Virus record (IMG/VR): IMGVR_UViG_3300044858_003100
Span: 1-36,245 of that record
Origin: a virus
Direction: 5' to 3' (one strand)
DNA length: 36,245 nucleotides
Both the position numbers and the translations under genes were made by a program. Positions 1 to 7,223 of the stretch are shown piece after piece (positions within the stretch are counted from its first letter, which is position 1; the number at the start of each line of letters is the position of its first letter). The notes under the pieces were generated by a model, which ran no database searches, was not told the origin of the DNA, and worked only from the letters and a program-made list of their open reading frames with translations.

Positions 1-1929
1 GTCACCCAGCGCCTCCTTGGCTTCGTTGATGACGGCCCGCATCCCATCCAGCCCGATGTCGCCCACCACCAGCCACTTCACCTGGGCGATCACGCCCGCG
101 ATTCGCTTGTTCGCTCGGTGCCGGGCGCCCCACGCCTCGCGCAGCCGCACGGCCCGCTCCTCGGCGGGGCTATTGGGCGCGCCGCCACGCTTGGCCAGCG
201 GGGCCAAGATGGCGAACTGCCGGTTCCCGCGGACATTGCCGCCCTTGCGCCAGATCTCGGGGTACTCGCGCTTCAGGGTCTCGGCCTCGCCTACGGGAAA
301 GCGCCCCCACTGGCTGTTGCGCAGGCTGACGGCCTTGTTGTCGCCCTTGGCGGGGAAGTCCGTCGCCGGGTCGGCGCGGTCCTCCTCCCCGTCGTCCAGC
401 TCGTCGTCGTCCTCGTCGTCCTCGTCCTCCAGCTCCTCCTCGTCTGTCTCGCCCTGCAATGCCGGGGGCGGGCCGTCCTGCGCGGGGGCCTGCTCCATGA
501 CCGCCCGGGGGTCGATGACGGCCACCGCGGCGGGGGTCAGCGTGGCCCCGGCGGTCACCAGAATCGTGTCGGTGGGCTCAGGGATCGGGGACAGCCGCAG
601 CGCCCGCCGCGACTCCTCCCACGTCCTGAGCCCGTCGCGGAACTCGGCCCGCACTCGGGTGCTCGTGGCGCTGTCGTCCTCCACCAGCTCGCGCAGCAGG
701 TCATGGTCGTAGGTGATCCAGACGTCCCCGAACTCGGGGGCCAGCCAGTGGTTCAGCTCGTCCTCGATGGCCGCCAGCATGGGCTCGATGGTATGCTGCA
801 CCAGCCGCGCCCGCGCCTCGATGTATTGCGCGCCCGACAGCCCCGCGTCCGACGTGGCCGACGCTATCCCGATCATGCGCGGGTCCACCCCGAAGGCGGC
901 GCAGATGTCCTCGCGGGACACCCGGCGCAGGTCGGGAAACTCCAGGTCGGATAGCGTGAACCCTAGAGGCTTGATGTCGCGCACGGCCCCGAAGAAGGCG
1001 GGGGTGCCCCGCTTGCCGCGATCCACCACCCGGGCGCTGTACCGCTGCTGCATGGCGGTGGCGTCATCCTGCGTGGCCTCGTCGGCCAGCAGCACGGCAA
1101 AGGTCGGGGTGCCGTCGTTGGTCACCACCTGGCGCACGTACTTCGTCGCTTCGTTGTCCGCCGCGATCGACGCCAGCGCCGTGGCGCCCCGGGGGAACCC
1201 GAAGGCGTCGGGCGTGAAGGGGCGGGGCATCTCCAGGTCGCGCACATGGATGATGTCCGCCACGTCCCGTTGCACGATGATGCCCGACCAGTTGGCGTAG
1301 TCGTACCGCCGCGGGTCGCCGTCCGCATCTACCCACACCGACTGAAGCGACTCGGGGTTGATCGCCCCCAGCCGACGCGGCAGGCCCTGCCCGCTCGGGC
1401 CGCGGTCCATCTCCAGCATGGCGTTCCCGTAGCCGAGAAAGTCCACCGCCAGGCGGGCGCGCATGGTCCGGGCCGTAAACCGCGGCCCGGGGTAGTCCAG
1501 CAGCCGCTGGAGCGGGTGCGACTCGGGCACGCGGCTCTCGTAGTCGCCCCGGGCGCGCAACACGACCAGCGGCACGGACGCCACCACGTCGGCGATGACC
1601 CGCATACAGGCATGGACCACCGGATGCTTGCTGAAGCCCTCGACGCGGATCGACGCGCCCTCGGGCTTGTACTCCTGGGGATTGGCCGTGCGCACGAGCG
1701 ACATCTGGGGCGTCCCGCTGGCCAGCCCGTTGGGCGGCTGCCCGCTGCTTCCGGCGATGGCCGGGAAGTTGGGGTACACCAGCGGGATCACGGCGCGGCT
1801 TGCGTCGGGCGCGGTGATGTCCCCGCGCAGCGCCTTCAGGGCGAGCCCCACGCGCTCGCGCAGGGTCGGGACGGCCACAGGGGCCGGGGCGTCAGCCATG
1901 GTCCGAACGCTAGGCACAGCGTCTGCCAT
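1..1929 (-). CDS. HK97-type portal protein, N-terminal part of a portal-MuF fusion (runs off window start)
   Basis: This is the portal ring subunit through which DNA is packaged and ejected. The frame opens at ATG 1929, 19 nt after the large terminase stop, and stays open to base 1 (643 codons, no stop). Residues 1-445 look like the HK97/lambda-type portal family: HPVVHACMRVIADVVASVPL near residue 105, a region proposing DP..ML..R type packing, then GVDPRMIGI and the typical LSGAQYIEARARLVQHTIEP segment. A very acidic linker follows at about 494-518, then a block with YPEIWRKGGNVRGN (about 555-568) that I have seen in phage morphogenesis proteins but cannot name. Because the window ends overlap in frame, the protein continues into the MuF-like part at 36086-35088, giving about 975 aa in total. 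Portal and MuF are usually separate neighbouring genes. Family assignment is confident; the fusion depends on the circular join. Confidence 0.9.
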   Translation of the reverse strand, partial: MADAVPSVRTMADAPAPVAVPTLRERVGLALKALRGDITAPDASRAVIPLVYPNFPAIAGSSGQPPNGLASGTPQMSLVRTANPQEYKPEGASIRVEGFSKHPVVHACMRVIADVVASVPLVVLRARGDYESRVPESHPLQRLLDYPGPRFTARTMRARLAVDFLGYGNAMLEMDRGPSGQGLPRRLGAINPESLQSVWVDADGDPRRYDYANWSGIIVQRDVADIIHVRDLEMPRPFTPDAFGFPRGATALASIAADNEATKYVRQVVTNDGTPTFAVLLADEATQDDATAMQQRYSARVVDRGKRGTPAFFGAVRDIKPLGFTLSDLEFPDLRRVSREDICAAFGVDPRMIGIASATSDAGLSGAQYIEARARLVQHTIEPMLAAIEDELNHWLAPEFGDVWITYDHDLLRELVEDDSATSTRVRAEFRDGLRTWEESRRALRLSPIPEPTDTILVTAGATLTPAAVAVIDPRAVMEQAPAQDGPPPALQGETDEEELEDEDDEDDDELDDGEEDRADPATDFPAKGDNKAVSLRNSQWGRFPVGEAETLKREYPEIWRKGGNVRGNRQFAILAPLAKRGGAPNSPAEERAVRLREAWGARHRANKRIAGVIAQVKWLVVGDIGLDGMRAVINEAKEALGD

Positions 1930-1948
1930 GCGCCACCCGTCTAGTTGA

Positions 1949-3199
1949 CTAGACCACGAACGCTTCGACCTGCTTGAGCATCAAGCTCGACAGCGCCCAG
2001 ACCAGCGCGTCCACGCGGTCGGGGCTGCCGTCCATGGCGTCGGGGCGGAAGCTGCTCATCTGCTGCTCTAGGATCGGGAGCTGCCCGACGTGGAACACTC
2101 GCCCTTCCTGGTACAGCGCATAGACCGGCTCGGCCCGGGCCAGCTTGCCCTTGGTGGCCCGGACGTCCACGATGCGGACGCCGTGCGCCTTGTCGCCCTG
2201 CGCCGCCAGCACCGACCGCACCATGTCCCCGCCCTGGTTGACCTCGGCCACGATGCTCGCGCCCCACCGGCGGGCGGCGTCAATGGCCACGGCGCCCCAC
2301 TGCGCGGGGCTATAGCGCCCGCTCAAGTCCTCCAGCACGTAGCCGCGGCGGTCGCGGCCCAGCCCCACGACCACGATGCCCGTTTCGTTGCTGGCCGTGT
2401 TGGCCGTGACGGCGGGGTCCACCCCGACCAGAACCCTGGCGAAGCTGTCGGGCGGCTGCTCCACCCGCGCCCGCACAATGTCGGCGCCCGTCCATAGCAG
2501 CCCTTCGGTGGCGTGGGTCCACTCGCCCAGAAAGACATGGGCAAACCGGGCGGGGTTGGTCTCGCGCAGCCGCTCGGCCTGCTCGATGAAGCTGGGGCTG
2601 AGGTTGTGGGCGTTCTGCTCGTAGGTGGTGTGAACGTACAGCGTATCAGCCCGGGGCTGGGCCACGAACCGCTCGTAGAGGAAATGGGCGCGGGCGGCAG
2701 GGTTGAGCACCAGAATCACCCGGTTGGGGCGTCCCACCTGGCGGATGCTATAGTCGATCGTGTCGAAGCTCTTGGCGTCGACCAGCTCCTCGGCCTCGTC
2801 CAACACCCAGGTGGTGACGCCCTGTATCGACTTGAGCCGCGCCGATTGATTGCCGCTGCTGGTCTTGATGCCGCGGAACAGGATAGCCGAGCCGGTGCGC
2901 TTGTTGCGGATCGTGTCGCGGGTCACGTCGAAGTCGTCGGCCAGCCCCAGTAGCTCGATCTTGTCCACGAACTCGGGGATGATGGAGATGGACGCCGCGA
3001 CCATGGTCCACCGGGTGAACAGGATGACGTGCCCCGGCTCGTAGGTCAGGTTCAGCAGGAACAGCGCAATGTGAAAGCTCTTGCCGCTGCCGCGCCCGCC
3101 CGTCAGGAAGGCATAGCGCCACGACGGGGCGGGGTTGAATAGCGGCTGATAGGCACTCAGCAGCTCCAGCGGGCGGGGCTCACCCGGCGGGCTGGTCAT
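1949..3199 (-). CDS. terL: Terminase large subunit (PBSX/Terminase_3-like)
   Basis: This is the ATP-driven packaging motor and headful or cos nuclease that threads DNA through the portal. Numbering from ATG 3199 gives 416 aa. Walker A is GGRGSGKS at 34-41, Walker B is WVLDEAEE at 131-138, and the coupling-motif-like LVLNP follows at about 163-167. The C-terminal RNase H-like nuclease shows VGVDPAV (D261), a middle acidic residue in IVAEVN (E319) and the terminal SPDRVDALVWAL (D397). The frame is open further upstream to 3259. ATG 3199 is preferred because it overlaps the preceding methyltransferase gene by only 20 nt and starts where family members usually do. It is followed by portal, as in most tailed phages. 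The packaging mode (cos or pac) cannot be read here. Confidence 0.95.
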   Translation of the reverse strand: MTSPPGEPRPLELLSAYQPLFNPAPSWRYAFLTGGRGSGKSFHIALFLLNLTYEPGHVILFTRWTMVAASISIIPEFVDKIELLGLADDFDVTRDTIRNKRTGSAILFRGIKTSSGNQSARLKSIQGVTTWVLDEAEELVDAKSFDTIDYSIRQVGRPNRVILVLNPAARAHFLYERFVAQPRADTLYVHTTYEQNAHNLSPSFIEQAERLRETNPARFAHVFLGEWTHATEGLLWTGADIVRARVEQPPDSFARVLVGVDPAVTANTASNETGIVVVGLGRDRRGYVLEDLSGRYSPAQWGAVAIDAARRWGASIVAEVNQGGDMVRSVLAAQGDKAHGVRIVDVRATKGKLARAEPVYALYQEGRVFHVGQLPILEQQMSSFRPDAMDGSPDRVDALVWALSSLMLKQVEAFVV

Positions 3200-3815
3200 C
3201 CATATAGATGGTGAGGATGTGGTCAGTCGCGGGCCGTGCCCAGCTCCACCGCAGACCACGCGCCTTGAGCCACGCCTCGATACGCTCGCGGCTGTACACG
3301 TTGCAGTAGGTGCCGTGGGCGAGCGTGCGGTCGATGACCACCGAATCTTGGTCGCCCTCCCCGAGCTGGAAGAACACCACGATGACGGCGCGGCGGGCGT
3401 GGGCCAGCAGCGTCTCTAGGGCGTTGTGATACCCCGGGAGATGCTCCAGCACATGGCGGCAGTATGCCACGTCGGCCTGCCCGTAGTGGTCCACGCTGGC
3501 GATGCTGCCGAGCGCGACCTGCGCCCCGAGCCCCTGCCCGTAGGCGACCAGCTCGGGGGTGAGCTCCACGGCCCGGTAGCCGATCCACGGGTGGGCGCGC
3601 CAATAGGTCTGGAAGTCAAGGAAGGTGCCGGGGCCGAACTCCAGCACGGTCTTGGCCCCGAGCGTCTCCACTTGCTGGAACACGGCCCGGCGGCTGTGCG
3701 GGTCTGACTGTTCCAGCCAGCCCGCGAAGGTGCTGCCGGTAATGCCGTGCGCCTGGATGTGGTGGGACCACCAGACTTCGTGGGGCGGGCGGGTGGCGCT
3801 GGTCGGCTCGGTCAC
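3180..3815 (-). CDS. SAM-dependent methyltransferase (class I fold)
   Basis: The predicted 211-aa enzyme transfers a methyl group from S-adenosylmethionine; its acceptor is unknown. A glycine-rich motif I, TVLEFGPGTFLDF, lies at about 57-69. An acidic motif II follows (YRAVELTPE), and the ADVAYCRHVLEHLPGY segment is the typical Methyltransf_11/25 pattern. There is no DPPY/NPPY or Pro-Cys motif, so a DNA adenine or cytosine methylase is unlikely. Small-molecule, protein or sugar methylation fits better. It starts with GTG sharing GTGA with the upstream stop and overlaps terL by 20 nt, so it is co-translated with the packaging genes. Together with the two glycosyltransferases it could decorate virion proteins or glycans; that is inference. 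Confidence 0.75.
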   Translation of the reverse strand: MTEPTSATRPPHEVWWSHHIQAHGITGSTFAGWLEQSDPHSRRAVFQQVETLGAKTVLEFGPGTFLDFQTYWRAHPWIGYRAVELTPELVAYGQGLGAQVALGSIASVDHYGQADVAYCRHVLEHLPGYHNALETLLAHARRAVIVVFFQLGEGDQDSVVIDRTLAHGTYCNVYSRERIEAWLKARGLRWSWARPATDHILTIYMDDQPAG

Positions 3816-4156
3816 TTGGGCGGCTCCACGTGGGGGACGGTGATCCAGCTAATAGGCGGGGTGGCGATGGGCTTGTCCCCGCTGGTGACATCGGTGCGCT
3901 GCACGGCCTTGCCGAAGGCGCGGTCGAGCAGGGCTTCGGCGGCGCGGACGTCCCCCTTGGTGGCCTTGGCACGCAGGGCGCGGATGGTCTGCTCTAGGGC
4001 CGTCATGCCGCCTTCTTCTTCGGACAGCACGCGGGCGAGGGCCTCGCGCAGGTCCGGGAGCTTGGGCGGTCCCTTCATATTGCGGCGCGGATCGTGCCCC
4101 GGCTTGAAAGGCTTCAGGTTGGCTAGGCTCGCGGCCGGTCGCTTTTTCTTAGTCAC
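3812..4156 (-). CDS. DUF5681-like protein, candidate small terminase subunit
   Basis: This is a 114-aa basic protein. Residues about 15-30 read PFKPGHDPRRNMKGPPK, close to the KPGQSGNPKGRPKG-type start of DUF5681 proteins, which often sit just before phage large terminases. A helical region (about 33-82) follows. The start is GTG 4156 with a good GGGGAA ribosome site 4-6 nt upstream. It overlaps the methyltransferase by 4 nt. Position and family suggest the DNA-recognition (small terminase) role, but no DNA-binding fold is proven and the neighbouring HTH gene is an alternative candidate. Confidence 0.6.
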   Translation of the reverse strand: MTKKKRPAASLANLKPFKPGHDPRRNMKGPPKLPDLREALARVLSEEEGGMTALEQTIRALRAKATKGDVRAAEALLDRAFGKAVQRTDVTSGDKPIATPPISWITVPHVEPPK

Positions 4157-4169
4157 AGGTTCCCCACAG

Positions 4170-4505
4170 CTAGAACGGGCGGATGGTCGGGATGCCGATG
4201 CCCACGATCCGCGGCATGGGCGGGACGGGCGGCACCTCGGGCGGGTGGCTGGGCGGCACGTCCCACGGAATCGGGCCGACCGGCTTGTCCTGCCACGCCC
4301 GCTGGTCGCGGTAGGCCAGCACGTCGGCGGTGTCGAGGTGCAGAACGATGCGCTGGGCGTGGGGCGGGCTCACGACGATGGTGCGGAACACCGGGGGGAC
4401 GGCTTCGCACAGCTTGTGGACGGCTTGGCGTGAGACCCCGATGAGCGCGGCGGCTTCCGGGATGGTCAGCCAGGCGGGGCGGCTGGGCAGCGGGGTCGGG
4501 GTCAT
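4170..4505 (-). CDS. Helix-turn-helix protein, MerR/excisionase-like N-terminus
   Basis: The gene encodes 111 aa. The segment LTIPEAAALIGVSRQAVHKL at about 13-32 is a clear HTH_17/MerR-type helix-turn-helix. A short strand-rich part and a proline-rich tail (about 78-100, PPSHPPEVPPVPPMP) follow. It starts at ATG 4505 and ends 13 nt before the DUF5681-like gene. No integrase is present, so excisionase is unlikely. It could be a transcription regulator of the late genes or the true small terminase, since many small terminases carry a similar fold. The motif is visible; the role is open. Confidence 0.7.
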   Translation of the reverse strand: MTPTPLPSRPAWLTIPEAAALIGVSRQAVHKLCEAVPPVFRTIVVSPPHAQRIVLHLDTADVLAYRDQRAWQDKPVGPIPWDVPPSHPPEVPPVPPMPRIVGIGIPTIRPF

Positions 4506-4523
4506 AGTGTGAAAACTAGTGGG

Positions 4524-4928
4524 CTAGCCGTGCCGGTAGGTATCGCGGACGATAGCCCACGCCTCCTCGGCGCTGCGGGCGATCTCCACGCGCCAGCCGC
4601 AGGCGGTGAGCTGCTGGTGCCACGCGAGCTGTTCGGGGGTGGGCTTGGTGCGCTTGTCCGGGCGCTTGAACTCGATGGCGAGCCCGACGCACGGGGTGCC
4701 GTGGGGCATATGCCCGGGGCGGAAGCACAGCCAGTCGGGCACGCCCCGGCTGACGCCTTCTGCCTTGAGGATGGATGCCTCCACGATGCCACGGCGCCCG
4801 CCGTTGGGGACAGCGCAGGCGGGCCAGTCGCGGGTGCGAGGGTCGAGCCGCCAGCGGGCGACGAACGCGCGCTGCACTTCGGATTCGGGGTGGCGCGGCT
4901 TGCGTGGGGCGGTGGCGGGGGCGGTCAT
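4524..4928 (-). CDS. VRR-NUC domain nuclease
   Basis: This is a 134-aa PD-(D/E)XK nuclease of the VRR-NUC family, known for structure-specific cleavage of DNA in repair and phage replication intermediates. The visible motif is GVPDW (D65) followed after a loop by GLAIEFKRP (E86, K88), then PEQLAWHQQL (Q100), all typical of the family. ATG 4928 is chosen because it shares ATGA with the stop of the preceding gene; the open frame extends to 4967. It lies at the end of the early region with ERF and Gp157 upstream, so it may resolve branched DNA before packaging. Confidence 0.85.
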   Translation of the reverse strand: MTAPATAPRKPRHPESEVQRAFVARWRLDPRTRDWPACAVPNGGRRGIVEASILKAEGVSRGVPDWLCFRPGHMPHGTPCVGLAIEFKRPDKRTKPTPEQLAWHQQLTACGWRVEIARSAEEAWAIVRDTYRHG

Positions 4929-5125
4929 ACCCACGTTTCCGGGCTCCGGCTGGCGATTTCGCAGCACAGGTCGGACAGCCGCTCGGCCAGCGGCAGGGCC
5001 AGCGGGATGGACCGGCGCCCGTCGCGGCGGGCGGCGCCGACCTCAGCGGCCAGCCATGCGGCAGCTTGCACCACCTGCGCGTGGGTCAGGCGCTCGGGAA
5101 GGGCGGGGGTGTGGGGGCGGCTCAT
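4925..5125 (-). CDS. Small hypothetical protein (66 aa)
   Basis: No family is recognised. The start at ATG 5125 shares ATGA with the stop of the HNH gene, and its own stop shares ATGA with the VRR-NUC start, so it is one link in a translationally coupled chain. The protein is mostly helical, with a LTHAQVVQAAAWLAAEVGAA stretch and a short RRDGRR basic loop. The open frame reaches 5227, but that extension would overlap the HNH gene deeply. Confidence 0.6.
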   Translation of the reverse strand: MSRPHTPALPERLTHAQVVQAAAWLAAEVGAARRDGRRSIPLALPLAERLSDLCCEIASRSPETWV

Positions 5126-5724
5126 GCTGCCGTTTCCTTGTTGGTTCGCGATCTTCTCATCCACTCTCGCTTTTTCTCTTTTTGCCGTGCTACCCATTCC
5201 TTGTCCTGGCGCTTTTTTTGATACCAAAACCGTTTAGCATACTTCTGGTTCTCTTTGTATGCCGGGTCGCTTCGTTGCTGTGCGGAGTATGCCATTCTGC
5301 ACGCCGCACAAAACCGCATAGCTCTAGCTTTGCCTTCGATTACAACGCGCCTTGTAGTATAGCCGCCGCCACATTTCGGACACGCCATTTTTTTGACGTG
5401 CCGTTCGCAATAGCCTTTTATGCCATCGTTTGCGTTATGCCATAGCTTGTGTTCGGATGCGGTCATGGGGGCACAATGCGCGGGATTTACGCAACATGGG
5501 TTCTTGCACATGTGATGCAGGTGCTGTGCGCGGCTTAAAGCATTACCGGCTGCCGCAAAAAACACCCGATGCGCCGCCCTTTGCCTTGGCTTCTGTTGTA
5601 GGCCTTGTTTAATCCAAACAATGCCATATCCGCGTGTCGTGCGAGACGCCATCCATTCCCAGCAAAAAGTAACCGGATTGACGCGTACTGACGGGTGGGA
5701 AGCATCAAACACCGTGCCGCTCAC
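5122..5724 (-). CDS. HNH endonuclease (HNH_3-like, homing-type)
   Basis: This is a 200-aa free-standing HNH nuclease. A CWEWMASRTTRGYG start (about 21-34) and AHRVFF are followed by the beta-beta-alpha-metal core LHHMCKNPCCVNPAHC at about 69-84, the standard phage HNH_3 pattern. C-terminally there are two zinc-knuckle pairs (CPKC about 115-118, CAAC about 139-142) and a very basic tail. Such genes cut related DNA and spread as mobile elements. Sampled lines are about 50-55% G+C, well below the neighbours, which supports recent acquisition. Even so it sits seamlessly in the chain: GTG start sharing GTGA, stop sharing ATGA. Confidence 0.85.
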   Translation of the reverse strand: MSGTVFDASHPSVRVNPVTFCWEWMASRTTRGYGIVWIKQGLQQKPRQRAAHRVFFAAAGNALSRAQHLHHMCKNPCCVNPAHCAPMTASEHKLWHNANDGIKGYCERHVKKMACPKCGGGYTTRRVVIEGKARAMRFCAACRMAYSAQQRSDPAYKENQKYAKRFWYQKKRQDKEWVARQKEKKREWMRRSRTNKETAA

Positions 5725-5969
5725 GCGCCCCCCTGGCGGATGCGGTCGATGAGCTCGGGCACGGTCACCTGCCGCAGCACGGCCAGCCGCTGGGCATCCG
5801 TGGCAATGCGGCGGCGCTGGTAGTACGCCTCGCGCTCCTGCATGGCCTGCACGACGGCGGTCAGGTCATGCACCTGGCGGGCAAGGATGGCGAGCACCTC
5901 GGGCACGTCCTCGGCGGCGAACGGGCCGAACGTGTCGGGCTGGGCAGGCAGCTCGGGGTGCTCAGTCAT
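5721..5969 (-). CDS. Small hypothetical protein (82 aa)
   Basis: An acidic helical protein with a long central helix (about 20-70: ILARQVHDLTAVVQAMQ, then a YYQRRR basic patch). No family is recognised. ATG 5969 lies inside the last codons of the preceding membrane-protein gene (8-nt overlap), and its stop shares GTGA with the HNH start. The helix could form a coiled coil. Confidence 0.6.
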   Translation of the reverse strand: MTEHPELPAQPDTFGPFAAEDVPEVLAILARQVHDLTAVVQAMQEREAYYQRRRIATDAQRLAVLRQVTVPELIDRIRQGGA

Positions 5970-6123
5970 GGCGAGGGCGGGTCAGACGGCGGCGAATGGC
6001 GTCGGCGGTCTCGATCAGCAGCCAGTACGCTTCGTGCAGGCAGACCGCGGCGCCGACAAGGGCGAGGGTGCCGACCAGCCACCAGAGCTGCTGGGCGAGG
6101 GTGATGGACACGGGCTCGGTCAT
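5962..6123 (-). CDS. Single-pass micro-membrane protein (53 aa)
   Basis: ATG 6123 shares ATGA with the stop of the HTH gene upstream, and the stop is at 5962-5964. One hydrophobic segment (about 12-31, LWWLVGTLALVGAAVCLHEA) is followed by a basic C-terminus (IRRRLTRPRH), so the positive end probably stays in the cytoplasm. An alternative frame over the same bases (5966-6166) gives only low-complexity arginine/proline sequence and is rejected. Function is unknown. It is one of three micro-membrane proteins in the early region. Confidence 0.6.
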   Translation of the reverse strand: MTEPVSITLAQQLWWLVGTLALVGAAVCLHEAYWLLIETADAIRRRLTRPRHD

Positions 6124-6563
6124 GGGGTCTTGCGGGTGTGGGGGCTTCGGCGCACGCGGATGTCATATGCGCGCAGCCAGCGGCTGACGGTCTTGGTGCA
6201 GCGGCCCAGCGCGTCGGCGATCTGCGGCAAGGTGTAGCCTTGCGCGGCGAGCGTGGCGATGCGGGCCAGCTCGGCCTGCGAGAACGGTTTACGGTTCATC
6301 TCGGTGGCCTTGGGCAGCTCGGCCACGGGCTGCGGGATGGCGGGCACCTTGACCCGCTGGGCGGCGTCCAAACGCCAGGCGCTGTGCCGCTGGACGGCGA
6401 GAAAGACGTGACGGTCGTGGTCGTGACGGCTGGCCGCGGCCATCGCGGCCCACTCCTCCCGCGTCATCGGCTCGGGCAGCCCGCCCGCCTCGGCCTCCTC
6501 GCGCGTGAGGCGGCGGCGGTTAGCGCCCGTGCCGGTGGGGATGCGGTCACCGGAGCGGATCAT
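6120..6563 (-). CDS. Helix-turn-helix protein, homeodomain-like C-terminus
   Basis: The gene encodes 147 aa. The C-terminal part FSQAELARIATLAAQGYTL followed by PQIADALGRCTKTVSRWL (about 93-130) is a typical resolvase/HTH_23-type DNA-binding helix-turn-helix. The N-terminus begins MIRSGD, identical to the next gene upstream because both start inside an 18-nt direct repeat. The middle carries TREEWAAMAAASRHDHDRH. It is probably a DNA-binding regulator; no enzymatic domain is seen. Confidence 0.7.
   Translation of the reverse strand: MIRSGDRIPTGTGANRRRLTREEAEAGGLPEPMTREEWAAMAAASRHDHDRHVFLAVQRHSAWRLDAAQRVKVPAIPQPVAELPKATEMNRKPFSQAELARIATLAAQGYTLPQIADALGRCTKTVSRWLRAYDIRVRRSPHTRKTP
6546..6563 (-). 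repeat. 18-nt direct repeat at a gene start, copy 1
   Basis: GTCACCGGAGCGGATCAT, identical to 6746-6763, exactly 200 nt away. On the coding strand both give the start MIRSGD. Confidence 0.9.
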
Positions 6564-6763
6564 GCGTCCTCCGCCGTGTTGTTAGAAGCAGACGAAATCG
6601 GCAGCTTGCCGCATAACGTTAGCAAGTTGCCACCGGCACACTCAAACTGAAATTCTATTGAGTTGCCATGCGCCCTAGGCGAAGGGTCGATCCACCTCAC
6701 AATGTACGGGCACACCTTGCATTGCTTGTAACTGTGCCGGACGCTGTCACCGGAGCGGATCAT
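6560..6763 (-). CDS. Small cysteine-containing hypothetical protein (67 aa)
   Basis: It starts MIRSGD at ATG 6763 like the following gene, then has YKQCKVCPYIVRW (a CxxC pair) and two further cysteines (FECAGGNLLTLCG), so a small zinc-binding fold is possible. Base composition is less G+C-rich than in most neighbours. The gene is bounded almost exactly by two copies of an 18-nt repeat 200 nt apart, so it could have been inserted, or could be lost, as one unit. No family is recognised. Confidence 0.6.
   Translation of the reverse strand: MIRSGDSVRHSYKQCKVCPYIVRWIDPSPRAHGNSIEFQFECAGGNLLTLCGKLPISSASNNTAEDA
6746..6763 (-). repeat. 18-nt direct repeat at a gene start, copy 2
   Basis: Same 18 bases as 6546-6563, also covering a start codon and the first codons (MIRSGD). 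Confidence 0.9.
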
Positions 6764-6999
6764 AGCGCCACCTGCTCGCGTGTGAGCGTGTAGCCGTCAA
6801 TCTGTGCCACCCACGTTTCGGCTTGGGTAGCGGACGCGATTTCGCACATCGTCCCGAGGCGATTAAAAGGAAAGACCCCGGTTTGCTTGCTCATCCAGTC
6901 GTCGTTTGCCCACACATCATCTAGTGCGCTGCGGTAGCTCACCACACTCATCCCGATCACCCTCCCTTGCGGGTCGCGCACGACGTAGGCTTCGATCAC
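6760..6999 (-). CDS. Hypothetical protein, paralogue A of a tandem pair (79 aa)
   Basis: GTG 6999 shares GTGA with the preceding gene's stop. It begins MIEAYVVRDPQGRVIGMSV and ends DGYTLTREQVAL. Paralogue B just upstream (6996-7223) begins MTEAYIVRDPQGRVIGKSV and ends DGYTIKREQVDL. The ends are conserved while the middles have diverged completely. The short beta-rich N-terminus (VRDPQGRVIG) resembles a small strand-turn-strand module, but I know no family. The central part has lower G+C than the neighbours. Confidence 0.65.
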   Translation of the reverse strand: MIEAYVVRDPQGRVIGMSVVSYRSALDDVWANDDWMSKQTGVFPFNRLGTMCEIASATQAETWVAQIDGYTLTREQVAL

Positions 7000-7223
7000 A
7001 GGTCCACCTGCTCGCGCTTGATGGTGTAGCCGTCATGCTCTGCCTCAATCGCAACGCGCCCCCAGCCCGAGTTTTCGTTTTCGCACCCTCTCTTGAGGGG
7101 CCCGAACGCCGCCGCTGGCAGCCTGCCCCCAAAAAAAGCACCGACAAGCGCGGTGTTGTAGCTAGAAACACTCTTCCCGATCACGCGCCCTTGCGGGTCA
7201 CGCACGATGTAGGCCTCGGTCAT
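6996..7223 (-). CDS. Hypothetical protein, paralogue B of a tandem pair (75 aa)
   Basis: ATG 7223 shares ATGA with the stop of the metallopeptidase-like gene. The N-terminal VRDPQGRVIG and C-terminal DGYT..REQV blocks match paralogue A at the protein level and largely at the DNA level (6955-6999 against 7179-7223). The middle (FFGGRLPAAAFGPLKRGCEN) is unrelated to that of A. The open frame runs on to 7961, but that extension lies over two well-supported genes. Function unknown. Confidence 0.65.
   Translation of the reverse strand: MTEAYIVRDPQGRVIGKSVSSYNTALVGAFFGGRLPAAAFGPLKRGCENENSGWGRVAIEAEHDGYTIKREQVDL

Noticed and set aside
118-954. Long plus-strand open frames (also at 11900-12577, 18731-19291, 28652-29488 and others)
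   Set aside because: They are the complements of confident minus-strand genes in G+C-rich DNA, with low-complexity Arg/Ala/Pro/Gly products and no family features.
4506-4523. Second copy of the P1 operator sequence
   Set aside because: Only one half (CTAGCCCAC on the minus strand) matches, with no promoter boxes around it. Probably chance.
5966-6166. 66-aa minus frame at the same place as a micro-membrane gene
   Set aside because: It is Arg/Pro low complexity, whereas the frame 5962-6123 shares ATGA with its neighbour and gives a clean membrane segment.
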